From Erpobdella octoculata (lineage: Eukaryota > Annelida > Clitellata > Hirudinida > Erpobdellidae), in NCBI GenBank assembly GCA_963978895.1, contig OZ022245.1, positions 28,092,620 to 28,156,619 on the forward strand: a stretch of 64,000 nucleotides of DNA. The letters are read 5' to 3'. Made by a program: the position numbers and the translations under genes. Below the pieces are notes generated by a model. That model did not search any database, was not told the origin of the DNA, and was given only the letters and a program-made list of their open reading frames with translations. Positions 49,641-63,806 of this stretch are shown here, piece after piece; the first letter of the stretch is position 1; each line of letters begins with the position of its first letter.

Positions 49641-50966
49641 ATGTTCCAACAAAGATTCCACTCACACCACGGTGACAACATTCAACTGAGGCAGTATCGA
49701 ACCGTGGCTCATAGATACACCAGTTTTGCTCACGGAATTACCTTCAGTGAAAAGGTGCTGCTTGAGGCGAATGTTTATTAAAGCCAGCAATTAATTTTTA
49801 ATTATTTATTTTCTATTCCGCTATTGAATATTTGCATTTTCAGCCGCTGCACCCGATGGAGTTATTTCTGATCGAGATCGAAAGAAACCAGCGAGGCTGG
49901 AGCGGTCACCTGCGTCTCGGCCTCACCCAGCACGACCCGAATGACAATTTCCAATTACCTCTCTATGCTCTTCCGGACCTAGCTCACATGGGGTACAAAA
50001 AGAGCTGGATATTTCCAACGACAGGCATGCACGATGAAAGGGTGTTGCCAAGAAATCAACTGGAGGCCAGATATCAAAGTCCTCTGTTTGGGAATGACGA
50101 CTGCATTCATACATATCAAGTTATTTGATTGATTTTTAGGAGCAATTCTGCACGTACTAAAAAAATTAGATGATCTGAATTTTTCAGAATTAATTATAAT
50201 CGAATATTTTTATGCAAATTTGTTTTTTCATCCGAATCAGGGTATCGTCGAAAGAGATGCGCTGAGGCCGACGCAGAAGCTAAAGAACAGCTACTCGCAA
50301 AGCAGTAGCGACACATTCAGCAGTCTCAACGACTCCTCATCCAACATCTTGCCCACAGACGTCGGCAGTCGCATTGGCATCATCTACTGCGCCCACGGAG
50401 ACACCGCTGACCTGCACTTCATCGTCAACGGCGACGATCTCGGACCCTGGGCCAGAGACATACCTTACAAGGACGTCCCGCTTAGGGCAATTGTAGACGT
50501 TTATGGAACTACCCAACAGATCAAGATCGTTCCTATTATGTTCGTGCCAGGTGAGTAAAAGTGGATCTAATCCATATGATTTAAAAGTGGATCTAATCCA
50601 TTTGATTTAAAAGTGGATCTAATCCATTTGATTTAAAAGCTTATTTTTTATTCAATTAAAGAACAATCTTGCTGTTATTTTTTCTTGTGAAGAATAGTTC
50701 TGTTGGAGAGTTTAATGGTTATTAGAAAAACCACGAATTAATTCATCAATATCTTTTTTTTATTAACAAGTGATCAATATGTTTAAATAAAACTCTGTTG
50801 AATGAATTTAAAACGATAAACTGTAACACGATGTTTGTACATTCCAGTATTGTCCCTTCAGCAGTTCTGCAGGAAGTCGATTCTTAGATGCATGACATCG
50901 GACGACGTTTCAGGACTGCCGATCCCGACGTCGCTCAAAAACTATCTGAAGTTCAATCACATGTGA
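49641..50966 (+). CDS. NEURL2: NEURL2-like protein (NHR domain plus SOCS box)
   Basis: In vertebrates this Neuralized family member (Ozz) is the substrate-recognition part of an Elongin-Cullin ubiquitin ligase. Four exons: 49641-49754, 49844-50119, 50241-50550, 50848-50966. They sum to 272 aa (vertebrate protein about 285), with all phases matching. The start ATG at 49641 directly precedes [10 protein letters not shown], equivalent to the family's FHRVHGANI. The NHR domain shows [31 protein letters not shown] and [20 protein letters not shown] [20 protein letters not shown], then VVDVYG-type [15 protein letters not shown]. The C-terminus [15 protein letters not shown]...[10 protein letters not shown] aligns with the SOCS box of NEURL2. 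An insertion rich in Ser ([18 protein letters not shown]) sits before the second half of the NHR domain. Human NEURL2 also ends in this SOCS box, which separates it from NEURL1/4. Confidence 0.93.
50556..50639 (+). repeat. 26-bp tandem repeat, three copies, beside a NEURL2 donor
   Basis: Units at 50556-50581, 50582-50607 and 50608-50633 (TAAAAGTGGATCTAATCCAT and the next six bases). They start inside the intron five bases after the donor GT. Confidence 0.93.
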
Positions 50967-51457
50967 CTCACTCTCTCTCTCTCTCTCTCTCTCTTTGCCA
51001 TCTTATTAAACTCATCTTATCTTTATCCATCTTCTTTTCTTTTTAATCTTTCCATCTTTTTGGGTGAGTTGTTGAAGTTCTGCTAATGGAATCTTTTTCG
51101 CGTTTTTCGTTCCGATTCAACACGCGGTTTCCTTCTGTGATTTTGTCGAAATAATTCGGGCACTCAACCGTAATTCCTACTCCAGATTTATATCGGGATC
51201 CTTTCTTCATTTTGTTGTATCTCCAGCTTTTCATAAGTTTGTCTAAAAACAAAAGAGAATAACAAGATCATTATCCTATCACAGATATCATCGGGTAGGT
51301 CGTACGACATTATTTACGACGTCTAATGCATTTAGTTACATCGGACTAGGCTACATTTAACAGTAGTTTGCATATCTCACATCACATCCCATGACATTTC
51401 ATCCGAGAAGTTCCGACATTTGAAGTGCAAAGGTCGTTGCATATTCGAAAAGCTTGC

Positions 51458-51489
<32 letters not shown>

Positions 51490-53316
51490 CCTATCAGTAC
51501 AAATTGTATATTACGATATTTTATGTCAATGTTGCCATCGTTGCTATTGTTATACAATGTAGCTTCAAGCGTCAATATCATCATCGCCATGAATTTACTG
51601 TTCAGCTTTACATATTTGCGGTAATAGGGCGGGTTAATATTTAGCACACAAAACCGTACGGTCCTATTTATCATTGCAGTCCTTATCGGTCATTATTTTC
51701 TATGGCACTAGTCGTAATTGTAATCATCATCTTCGTACTCAGAGCAACACACGACTACTGTCACAACTTCTTTCCCTTTCCTTGACGCATTCATTTTTGT
51801 TTGTACCAGCGGACGACGTGACATGTCAACGGTTGTTATTGTATCATTTGTTTATCGAAATATTTTTATTTTTGATCGATTGATTTCCACTCCTAAGGGA
51901 TTTGAAATATACAAATGATAAAAATGGTCTCTTGTTTTTATTAACATGACAACATGTAATGACCTTGGTGCTCTTACTTTAAGCAGCTTATAACCATTGA
52001 ATAATGTTGGAGACTTCAACTATATTTTATGATTCTAAATATAAATGATTATTAGATCAACAATTTTTTTAAACTGTAAGAATCTTAATTAATTAATTGA
52101 GAAATTAAAAGATCTTAAGATACCAATAAGGAAGACAATATTACCATAATGATTTGTTTTATATCGTTATTTATGATGATGATGAGTGATGATACTAATA
52201 CAAGGGACAACCTTACGTGTACAACAATCAACTAGCATCAGATATTAAGATATGTCAGTCTCCTGGGGTGTTTCGTATTTTGGTTAACAACACAAGCGGA
52301 AATGCTCGCGAGTCGACAAACAAAGAAATGATCTTCAACAACAAGTCCTCCACACTCGAAATAACATCCATGCCGTAAAGATATGTCATGATTTGAACGA
52401 GAGAAAATACACCGCGGCAGGAAGTCATAAACGGCATACGAGGAATCTATAAAAATACAAATTACATCCAGGTAGACAAACAAACTTCGTATCGTTCATA
52501 ATATGTAACCTGGGCATACATATGCATATGTATTTACATACATATATACTTATATATGTATATATATATATAAAAGGCATATAATTCAGTGCAGAAAGCC
52601 GACACTGTGTGACCATGCTGCAATTTATTTCTCATGTGTATAAACTAGGGAAATTGAGGCAGAGAAAGAGAAAATGAATGGAAGACTAAAAATGGATTTT
52701 CATCGTCAAATTTTCAACATTCATCAGTTATGTGCGCATACATAAATAAGGCAGAAAATGAAATATAAATGATAGCAGAAGTCAAAACTCATTAAATAGA
52801 ACCAGTTTTCTGCAGGGGCATGCATACACACACGCACACATACAAAGGCACAGCTACTACTCAACGACAGTATCTCTGCTATGAGGTATCGTTCGCACCA
52901 CAAAAAAGATAAAATAAAATTAATTTGAGTGTAGATATAGATAGAAAAAATATCTATCTATATATATCAATAAAAAGATTATGCAAAACAGAAGGTTTAA
53001 GAATAAAGAAAAAGCACAAACTCTAGGAATAGTCTCGAAACAAACAAAAATTGTCAAGTTTTTCGCATTTCCGTTCTCAGGTGAAAATAAGAAAAAGAAA
53101 CCACAAAAAAAAACTGAAAACAACTCGCACCAGAGAAATTCAACAAGAACAACAAGAATAATAATACAACTTCATCCGTTGAAAAACTCAGCATGTTTAA
53201 AAATAAAACGTCCTTCATAGGGTGGTCCAACAGAGGGAGGTCCAATGTTGGACGGGCCACAAGCGAAATAATATTAGAAACAAAAAAGGCACTTCTATGG
53301 ATTTTTTTTTAAATTT
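50967..53316. other. Intergenic between convergent NEURL2 and AT-hook genes
   Basis: No exon recognised. Short (CT)n at 50974-50995 and (AT)n at about 51459-51485; otherwise AT-rich unique sequence and presumed 3' UTRs. Confidence 0.55.
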
Positions 53317-56300
53317 TCAATTCCAAAGATTCGAGGCATCGTGTTCATGGGGGGTCGTAGACCTCATTATCCCCCCTCTGCTGTTCTGATGATTCCGGCT
53401 CAGGAAGGAACCAGCCGGCCCTCCGAAACCCTCGGGCAGCGGTTTGCCTCTGCCGTCGAAAAAAAAACGCGGGTACGAAGCCGAGCCGCGGAAGTCCGAC
53501 CCGATGCTTCCCGGGTAGAGGGAAGAGTAGTTGAAGTGCTGCGGGAGACTTTGTTGAATTTCACCGTAGTGATGCTGCTGGTGTTTCGGAGTCAACATGG
53601 CGTAGTTGCCGACGATGGTGCTGTTGCTGGGCATGACTTGCTGGTCGAGGTTAGTAAAAGCTTGCTGCTGCCTAGGATACGACTCGGGTGGCACGTACCT
53701 CGGTCTCTGGGGAGCAAACGTCGGAGGCGGCATGCAGTTACCGTAGTTGTAATGAACGTAGTTGGTATTTCTGGAGCTGGCGTGAGATTGTTGGTGATTA
53801 AAGACGGAGTGGCTAACCACGGGAAAGTAGGAAGTGGAATTGACACTGCTAATGGAGTTCGTACTGACGTCTATGGTCGAAACGTTATTGAAATGACCGA
53901 TAAGAGAGTGGTTGACCGACCGATCCTGGTAGCTCTGCTCGTTGGCAGCTTCGGAGAGGAAATAAGTAGAAGAGGAAGACATGATGCTGGTGTTGTCACA
54001 GTTGCTTGCTTCTGCAGAAAAATGACTGCTATTGAGAGTATTGTTGTCGTTGATGTTAGATTTCGCTTCGTCGATGTTGGCTTCGTCCTTGCTGCGGCTG
54101 CTCATCGAGCCAGCGCCATCGAGGAGAGTATCGTTAACGACTCCGACCGGAATCGACTCTTGAAGCATTTCGACAAACGACGGCTGCGGACGGCTAATCG
54201 ACGACGATGACGTTAAAACAACCTGATCCACGGATGAAGAAGGTCCAACGGTGGTCGTGAGAAGATTCGTCTCTGAATCCGAACGAGGAACATCTTCGGC
54301 GATCCCCTGATCCGGCGGTGCGCTACTTCCGTCGGTCGAAACCTGAATGCTACTCGCAGACTCGTTCGTCAGATAGGTCGGGACTTGGAAGCTGCCGGTC
54401 CCGTCGTTGGCTATATAAGGCACGATTATCGGTCCAAAATTGTTTGAAATCCGTGGTTTGTCGGACATGTCGGTCGCAATAGGAACGGCATAATACCCGT
54501 TAGGCGCAGCGACCACAAAAGGGATTATGGAGCTCTGGCCATCGTTGCGATACAAAGGCGAATGCTGATGGAGAGAATTTTTTATAACCGGAGGTTGTTG
54601 CTCTCTGAAATCCACTGGTAACTGATGGAAATCGCCAGAGGGCAGTGACAAAAGAAATGGACCCCCTTGACCGAGGAAAGGTCCCGGATAGAGATTTGGC
54701 TGGAGAAGGGCAGGGTAGTTGACGGCAAGAAGCTGATTTGCACCGGAGTTGGGTCGTGACGGGACCGACCCGGATAAATCGTTAGGAGTGGGACGTCTTA
54801 GAGGGGCACTGAGATAAGTGTTCTGTAAGCCACATTGGTGCATGCAAGAACATCTCGGTTGGGTCGTTGAAAGACCTGATTCATCTGTCAATGTCTCAAC
54901 AGACTTTGTATTCTTTCTAATCTCAACAAAACTTGATGCTTGTTTTTCGCCGACGTTGGCACTGGGTTTTGGCACGACGACCGTTGCAGAAGACGAGACG
55001 GAAGCACCAGACTTAGAACTATTTGGATGCCCAGAATGTTTGGCAAGAGATTCAAAAGAATAAAATTTTTCCTCAGGTGAGCAGGAAGTAGAACCGAAGG
55101 AGAGAAACAAGGAAGGCCTGTCCTCAAAACACTGTCTTTTAGCACTACCCCCTTCTCCACTGGACCCATTATCCTCCATCCTTGGTCGCTTTTGAGGAGT
55201 GACAAATGTCACAAAGCTCCTTTGGCGATTGGGCGTTACAGCATCTGTGGGCGGTGACGTTAGCGTGTCATTCCCGTCAATAACTGATGTTGATAGATTG
55301 TTGTGACCTTCTTCAAAGCTGGAGTCGATGACCTCCATTTTCGATTCTTCGTTGCCGGTCAAACGATTGGAGTTGTCGTGGTCACCGAGTTCTCTCAAGA
55401 TGCTGGATATTAGTCTCTGAATATTTGAAATTAAATGGGAAGAAGCCATAAAATTAGATACAAATAACCATTATAGAGTTCTCTCTATTACTACGAGCAA
55501 ACTAATTTAAAACCAATCCGTTATTCCGTGGAAGCGAAACGACAAAGAAACAAATCACCCACCTTTTTTGGACGTTCCTTTCCCTTTTTTATAAGCGCAT
55601 CGCCAGCTGTACTTCCGCTTTTGGAATTTCTATTTTTAGACTTCGGCGAAGCAGACCTCACCTCGTTGGCAGCAGAAAAAGAAAACGGTCTAACCTGTGT
55701 CGTGGGTTTTGAAACTGTAGGCGTTTTCAATCGTACGGAAACGTTAGTGTTGTCACTTTTAGAGAAATTAGAGCCACTAGGTAGGTTGTTAATTTCTTCA
55801 TCTTCTTGTCCAAATATGTCATAAGCTTTGTCTTTGTGCTGGAGGTGTGCAATTAAAAATGAATTATGTTGAAAATATTCAATTGTGAAAAAAGACCATA
55901 AAACTTATACTTGTTTTAAATAAATTATTTATTAATTTATTAATGTACGAACAACCAAGAAAGTTCAATAAAACAAAATGAGATAAACATAGATATAACT
56001 AATTAAAAAATCTAAAACCTCTTTGTAGAACTGATTGGCCAACTTGAAAAAGCATACATCTTCATGTGTGATGTGAGGAAACAAGATGTCCTCGTTGCAA
56101 GAAACTGATAATTATTTATTAGGCAATTTAAAACATTTACTACTTCTAATAAATCGATACCTGAATTATTTACAAGATTAATCAAATGTACAAAATGGAA
56201 CTGTTTTATAAACAAATTATTTAAAAAAAAAAGTTGCTCTATACTAACACTGAATATAGTTGCGCAGAAACTTCTTGGATTCAAGAAACCCGCCCTGGAC

Positions 56301-58424
56301 AACAACGGCACATTTTTCTTCAGACACGTTCCTCGGTTTAGCACAATTGGCCTGTTGGTCCACCAATCCAACAAAAGGCATGGTAGTAGCAGGTGGTTGA
56401 GCAGCAATAGACGGTAAAGAGCAATCCCACGTGCACGGTCTAGGCTTCTTTCTGCTGCTTCTTGTCAGTACCGGGCTCGAAGTTGTTCGTTTGTCCGGAG
56501 AGGTGTCTCGTACCCTCTTCTTGTAAGTCCTTTTCGGGTGAACATTTTCACTTTTTACAGCCGGCTCGCTTTTATTGCTTCGCAGGGTCTCCAACGAAGA
56601 AGTTCGACTTGAATCCATAACGACGACCTTCGGAGGACGACCTCGACCCCGTTTCTTGGGTCGGCCTCTTTTGGGTTTCTCGTCCGGAACGAAATCGTCG
56701 TCGCTCGTATCAGCCCTTCTGGAAGAATGTTCAAGTTTAGCTTTTTCCATGTAGCTAGTTTTCGTTCGAGGAGGTTTAACGCTACCAGCAGACACAGTGG
56801 AAGTCTGTTTTTGTTGTTGCTTATGTTTATCGTGATTTCTCAAAAGAATGGAGTTAGAAGTTGCCTGTACGATCTGACTTTTAACTGTCAGCGTATCTGA
56901 AGTTGCCTGTAATATCGGATTTTTGACTGCTGACATATCTGAGGCTTTCACGCTCTTGTCATCAGAGCATACAGCTATAACCTTTGTACTTTCAACTCTG
57001 TCTGAGCTTGATTTCTCGAGAAGAGACTTTTCAAGAACAGCTCGTCTGAGATTGTTAGCTCTGTACCTCGATAAATAACTGCTCTGATTTCTGATCGCAG
57101 ATAGCGGACGGGGGGACTGTCTTTTGGGAGGTCGCAGGGGCTTTAAAGGGGACTCTTTAGAGGGACTGAAATCATAGAGATTCACCCCCCTGGGTTGCTG
57201 TGGAGGAGATTTGATAGGAAAACGACGATTTTGCTTGGGCATTGCCGGTTGTGGCGGTGAAGCGGGTTTAGGCGGAGATAAAACGGACGATAACGACGGT
57301 TCTGCACTGTGTTTGGACGTTCCTTCAGCTGATGAGAGTGGCTGTGATTCATGTTCGAGTGCTGCTGCTGCTCCTGATGATGATGATGTTGAGATTTTAT
57401 CACATGTGGATGCTGCTGATGATAACTGAGTTGATGATGGTGACAAGAGTACTGATGATGATGATACCTGAGAGGGCAAGGAAGTCGGCAGTTCACTGGA
57501 CGGCGTTTCAACCAATGGCGATGGATGCGATGAAGAAGTTGAATGGATAGGCAAGATCGACGGCGACACCTGCTGCTGAGTTGACTCTGAAAGCACCAGA
57601 GATGGCTGAATGTTGGGCAACAAAATTGATGATGATGATGATTGTAAAAATGATGGCCCATATTGAGGTGATAAAGAAGGCAGGACAGCTATTGATGATG
57701 CCACTTCTGGCTGCGATTCAGCCAGTGATGATGATGATAATGCCAGCAACTTTGTCGGTAATAACGTCGACGTTGGTACTGACTGTAATTCGTTTTCGTC
57801 ACGCAAACACTCGGACAAGAGTGCGACGGACGGCACGTAGATTTGAGATGTCGTTGTCAGCGATGTCACCGAAGCAGGCGGAGATATCGGCCGATGACAC
57901 GATGTAGACGGCGATTCCGACAAACCGTTGGTCGACAGTATGATTATTGTAGAAGGCACGCACGAAGGCAGAGACGACGGAAAAGGAGAAGAAGACAAAG
58001 ACAGCACGTCGGAGGATGTTGTTTTTTCAAAGAGTTCGCAAAAGGAGTTTATTGAGGCATTAAAGGTAGAGCTATCACTTTCGCAATGATTAGCGAGTTT
58101 GTCATAATCGTTGACGTTACAAGCTCGTCCGAGTTCTTTGCCATTGATGAAACTCCTGCAAGGATTCACAGCAATGGTTTTTTCTACACTGACATTTCCA
58201 GCCGATGTAACGTCATCAGTTTTGCTGATTCCATCGCAAATGCGATTGTTTTTGGCGCTGTGATGAATGCTTGTAAATTCTGAATCGTCGTGTGACCCCT
58301 TCACGTCATTTTGTGACAATGACTCCATTGAAACCACGCTTGACATCCACTCGGTCGCACCGTCATTTGATCTTTGTATGGTTACATCATTTTCTGACCT
58401 TGATATTTTTAGGTCATTTTCCAT
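53317..58424 (-). CDS. Large Ser-rich AT-hook nuclear protein, family not recognised
   Basis: Four exons in transcription order: 58424-56249, 56104-56019, 55838-55563, 55416-53317. They give 1,545 aa and the phases match at every join. Most of it is low-complexity Ser/Thr/Pro/Gln sequence. A basic block at about residues 579-598 contains two overlapping AT-hook cores (KRGRPKK and RGRGRPPK), followed by KRTYKKRVRD and SSRKKPRPCTWDCS, which suggests a DNA-binding nuclear protein. The best candidate for a folded segment spans exons 1-3: FLRNYIQFSCNEDILFPH, then EDVCFFKLANQFYKEHKDK and AYDIFGQEDEE. The C-terminal exon is Asn/Gln/Pro-rich with a CSCMHQC cluster. I do not recognise an orthologue. 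A short upstream ATG (58437) opens an 8-codon frame overlapping the chosen start. Antisense frames, including a 289-codon one, are judged shadows. Confidence 0.8.
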
Positions 58425-60825
58425 TCTGTCCGACCATGGATTTTAAAAATGGTGAAGCAAAACTGGTGCAGTTCTGAAGGGTTAAAATGACATCAAGTTG
58501 TTTATAAATATAAAATGAATATATAAATTACATATAGATATAAATAAATATATATATATACACGTATATTAATTGTAGATAATCATCATTGGATATGCTA
58601 CTTTATGGAGAATAAAAGATGAAGCATAAAAACATTTTTAGTGTGTTTGAGAGAAATAGAGAGAGAAAGAGAGACAATGATGACAGTAAACAGAATTTAT
58701 ATGCAATGAATATCACATTTAATGAAAAAGTATTCACGACTAAATATAGCTGATGATTATTGTGTCAATTTATTAACAGATTAAACTGTTATGAAATTAA
58801 TCCAGGACACACTTCCAACATCAAAAGATGAACTGTTCTATTGTAACAACTGGTATCATATTATGTAATATTCAAATGATGTCATTTATTATAAGCATAA
58901 TTATCTGAAGATTGCATAATATGACTTATGCAAACGTGAACCTAATCAATACAGTACAAGCAAACCATGTACACACTGATTTCCCATGCATATTCCTATG
59001 ACATAAGAAGACATATACATAGAACAAGACACAAATATTAGAACATTACACAATCGTGGAAGTAAGTCACACACTCATGGGCATAAGTCATACACTAATG
59101 AGAATATATCACACACTTGTGGGAGTAAGTCACACACCGATGAGAGTATATCATGATGAGAGTATATCACACACTTACGGGAGCAAGTCACACACTCATG
59201 GAACACACACACAGCCAAGCACGCGTCTAAAGGTTCAGTTTAACACAAAAGCACTCAACAACGAGACTCAAGAGCACTCAACAAAGTTCAAGATTTCTTA
59301 GTAGTAAAGAAAAAGGTAAGACGAGACAGAGACACGTTCAGTATAATTGGCTCCTGAGAGGATTAGCATTACGCCACGCCAGCTGAGCAAACAAGAAGGA
59401 ACGCTTCAAAAGTGAGTGCACCTCGGGAACTGATGACTATCTCAACTTCTCAATCTCAAGTAAGTCCTTATTGAAAGCTATTTCTGATGCCAGGTGCGGC
59501 AATTGAGAGCGTGTCGCGGTTGCGTAACGGTGTCTGTCCCGCGCGTGTTACGTAGACGGGTCTATTGTTGACCAATCTGATCGGCGAGAACTGATAATCC
59601 GTACCGTGCTATCGAGTAAATAGCTCAGCCATTCAATAACAATGAACCAGCGAATGTACTGTTTACGTAAGCTGGCTAAACTTGTGAAGAAAGTTTACTT
59701 TTATTATGCATCTATTCTTTACAATGAAAAAGAATTTTAAAACTAAATACCAACTGCAAAAACTTCGGAATCGTACATAAAACTACCTAGCTGACCAGTA
59801 TAGTATCGCTGCTAACAAAATAACAATTCTTATTCTTGTGTTGTGGAGTTTATCAAGCATGGCGTTAAGGCGGGCACATGAAAATATAAAACTAAAAATT
59901 AATTTCACAAGAAAGTCATTTATTTCATTATAAAGTATACGAGATAATTTTTATTACAAGGTCTTCAAAAGTGTCGGTTGATGGTATATGTTGCATAACT
60001 GAAAGTAGCTGTTGGCATGTGTCTACATCATGTTACACTTCAATTACTAGTCCAATAAATAACTGTATGAAAGAAATTGAGCAATTTATATTTATATTAA
60101 AACTAATTGATGAAACTTTAAAGCTGTTTATGTCTCTATCTGCCGGACAACCGTGATTAATTATACGTGAACGTGGCCGCGAATGATTAAATACAACGCC
60201 CTAACCAGCTCTTTCCAAGAAAAGTTGACACATTACGTAACTACAAAAGAATACCAGATCTCGAACCAGTTACGTCATTACATTCGCTTCGATGTCAACT
60301 CCTCTATAACAGCAGCAGTGAGAATTGAGACCGATAGGACACAAAGTTAGGCGCCTATGATAAATTGGCATCCCTTCCATGACATTTTTCCAACATCGCT
60401 TATAGTTAGGTGCTAACAAAAACGTGACTGCTTGTCAACAAACTTAAGATTCTGTAGTTTATTTTGGTCTATTGACTGACCGTGCATGGCACAAAATATG
60501 AACAACTAATATAATATCATCACATTTTCAATGTTATTTCTTTTTAGTAATAAATATACATTTATATTTTTTATTTGTATAAATAAAATAAAACACCACA
60601 GAAGTAATTAAGACGATACTTTTAGATCACCAGCATAATAAATTAAGTTTCCTCTCTCGATGAAACGAGACAGTCACAAAACTATAATATAATAACAAAC
60701 GAAAGACGTTTGTTGCTGAAAAACTGCAGTTTACTATTATTTCTATAAAAAAAAATAAATCAAATAAAAGCAGTTATTTCACCATCATTCACTCATTCGA
60801 AATTAAACATTTAAACGCTTTTCTT
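58425..60825. other. Intergenic, no gene recognised
   Basis: Contains the upstream region of the AT-hook gene and, at the right end, the 3' flank of cyclin C. Only a tandem repeat at 59057-59205 stands out. Short open frames have no family similarity. Confidence 0.55.
59057..59205. repeat. Tandem repeat, about 22-bp unit
   Basis: Six to seven variants of AAGTCACACACTCATGGGCAT, alternating with TATATCACACACTTGTGGGA. The MGISHTLMRIYHTL-like frame is an artefact. Confidence 0.85.
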
Positions 60826-63806
60826 TCACTGTACTCCCGACATCATCTGATTCTGCTGCGACTGTTGATTGCCCATATCCTGGTTGTTTGACCCCTGAGA
60901 CGGTGGCCTACAGATGTGAACAGAACAGTTTGCATATTAATTATTAATCAGCCAATAAATGCAAATCTAACATTTTTCATTCTGCACAATCACATTAAAT
61001 ACAACAGATGTCAACTGTAATAACGCGTTAAACAAAAATTAATTTTTAATTTTAAATTGTACTAAAAAGCAAAATTACAACCACCCATAAATTAGCTGTA
61101 CCAATAATCACTGACAGACAACGCCCGTTGCCTAGGGAAAGAATCACAACTTTTTACAATCACTACTAGCAGCAGTTCTACAAGAATCACGACAAGACAA
61201 AAACATCCGATAACCTGGACGGGGCGGTTTTGGGCTTCGGCATTTTGGCCAATATGGCGGGTATGTCCTTCTTTTCGTCGTACGTCTTCCAGAGCTCGTA
61301 CAGCGCCAGAATGTCTCGAGTGATTTCAATGAGCTGCAATATCAACGTATCAAGAATCAATTAAGTGAATTGCAATATATTTAAAATCATATAAAAGCAT
61401 ATATATATAAAATGCCATCTAGTTGAACTGTTGTTGTGCAATCCCTATTATTTTTGTCGTAATCGTCATCAACACTGCTACCTTATCCAGATCGATGGAA
61501 AGTTCAGCAAACCACGTTTTCAGGTCTTTCGACAGAATCACCGAGGCAAGATGGAGGGAAGCTGCAAAGATAAAATAAAATAAAATGATTCATCATTGCT
61601 ACCACCGTAACCACTGCCATCATCATCACCCCTGCGAGCAGAAATACCTAATGCAATCATGTACGGGGGATACAGTAATGAAACGTCCGTCCTCAAGCTG
61701 TCATTGATGATCCTCCTGAGAAAAAACCAACAAAAAAAGCAGATGAACCAATGTGAATAATAATAACAAACAATACGGAAAAACCCCATTACGGAAAAAC
61801 CCCGTATCGGAAGCACACGTACCAAGAAAGCTGAAGAAGATTTTCATCTGGAGGACTGAGGTTGAGATCCTGAACGTACTGTTGCAAAGGCCGATATGGA
61901 TGGTAGAGTATCAGGCAGCAATCCTGGTAGGAGTAAATGACCATTATTTAATTAATTAATCAATTATTTTATTATTTATCATAACAAACTTCATCAATAT
62001 TACTTCAGAATAATAATAAAACATATTTAAAAAACAATTGCAAATTTGCAGTTTAGTGATCCGTGTGAGCAAGCAAGCGATCAGCCTCTGTAGTACAGTT
62101 AATACTCGCGGTGTTACACCAAATCATCATCATCACCATCAAAACCTCCGCAACAACGATAACGAACTGTTCCAGGTACGCAATCGTCCAACACGACCGA
62201 CCCGTTCTGCCGTAGACTCACCATCGTTTCAAGGAGGAAGAACTCGCACTCGAGGATCTGATACATTTTGTACGGAAAATCCTGCGGAAAGGCGTAGCTG
62301 AACTTTGCTTTCACTTTGCAAGAAAAATTAAATAAATTTGAGAAAAATTTGAATCAAATACAGCCGATCGATTCAAATTCTCAAATAATCATCATCAGGT
62401 CACAATTACAATCTTTATCATAACCACCAGAATATCACTTACAACACTTTAAAAACTCTATGTGACCTGGTCAACGGGCGCTTAACAAATCTGTTGTACA
62501 TTTACATTTACCATCATCACTATCAACATTATCCTTATTAGCAATTAAAGTCACTCTCATGACCGAATAACAGATTATTATTATTATTATTAATATTATT
62601 ATAATTAATCTCAGCAGCATTTACTTACAGACTTGCTGACAGCAGGTTGTAAGCTTGGAATTTGAAACAACACCGAACTCCTGTTAGAATATATAAAAAA
62701 AAAGACTTCAATATTATTACTAATAATCAAATATTTATATTGTTACATCCCTGGGAAATGCCACTACCTTATGTGTACCACATTAAAACATGTTTTGCTT
62801 GGGTCAAATAGACAAGAAAAACTTATTCTGAAACAATGAAACAAAAAAACTAATTGAAAATAAAAGAAACATTCTAGTGACGATCACCTCAACTTTAGAA
62901 GCAAGAAAAATGCACGTGGGAGCAACAAGGAGGGGGTCGATGGATTTCAGAGAATTCCTATAAATAAATTATTTGCAATCCAATTAAATCGAAAGTTAAA
63001 ACGTTAGAGAAAACAATAAATTATCATCACTATAAACAATACAAAATAAATATCTAAAAAGTTTTTTATCACTTAAATGCAAAAAAATTATAGGCAAAGC
63101 AATTACTCGCTTACCATCCTATAAATTTAACTTAAATTAATTTCATCATGAAATGGACAGACCTAGCATAAAACCGTTTGAAGTAAACCGTTGCCGTGGC
63201 AATGACTTGCTGCCTCATCTTGAGATATTCTCCCATTACTTGAATGACTGGGTTGTAGGATGAGATAAACATATCAGAATTCATCATTCAAGTTTACGAT
63301 TATGCAATGTTAGGTTGTAAGTTTTAAATTTAACACGTTTAGAGCGGTTCAGAAAACGGAAACCTGTGTAAGAACCACTACAACAATTCGAGACAGACGT
63401 TTATGGTGCCTACTTCCCAAAACAGCCCCTGAAGAGGCTGGTGTTGCCCGTTAAATTTGAACTGCCGTCTTTTAAAACAGCGCGCAAACGCATTACCGCA
63501 TAACCACCGCGACCCTTTTGACGTTATGCAGCGTAAAAAAAAATACTTTTAAAGCACCATCAACTGAAGACATGTGAATTAAAAAGGAACCTAAACTATG
63601 AACCGCTCGTAGTGTAAGTATAACACATTATTCGTTAACAGATAAAAAATATTTATTCGATAAAAGCCTATCTAACAGGAAAAAAAAACATTTAACAACC
63701 ATTTGCAAAAAGTATGATAATTTTTTGGTACTCCTCAGCCGTGAGGACGGAAAGATCCTCGTGCCTCTCTCTCAGCAAGTCCGACCGGTCCAGCAACCAT
63801 TGATTG
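60826..63806 (-). CDS. CCNC: Cyclin C, lacking first coding exon
   Basis: The cyclin partner of CDK8/19 in the Mediator kinase module. Ten exons in transcription order: 63806-63700, 63247-63163, 62957-62888, 62680-62629, 62313-62222, 61923-61823, 61715-61648, 61561-61482, 61333-61215, 60907-60826 (TGA at 60826-60828). All phases match. Seen: WLLDRSDLLRER, EEYQKI, VIQVMGEYLKMRQQVIATAT, VYFKRFYARNSLKSIDP, APTCIFLASKVEEFGVVSN, KFSYAFPQDFPYKMYQILEC, DCCLILYHPYRPLQQYVQDL, WRIINDSLRTDVSLLYPP and KTWFAELSIDLDK, then a Gln/Asn-rich tail. These follow metazoan CCNC residue by residue as I remember it. The first exon (equivalent of MAGNFWQSS) was not found between 63807 and 64000 and must lie to the right. 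It is in the same orientation as the AT-hook gene but 2.4 kb away. Confidence 0.97.

Noticed and set aside
53341..54210. 289-codon plus-strand frame antisense to the AT-hook gene
   Set aside because: The minus-strand frame is longer, spliced in phase with the upstream exons and compositionally consistent; the antisense frame has no similarity.
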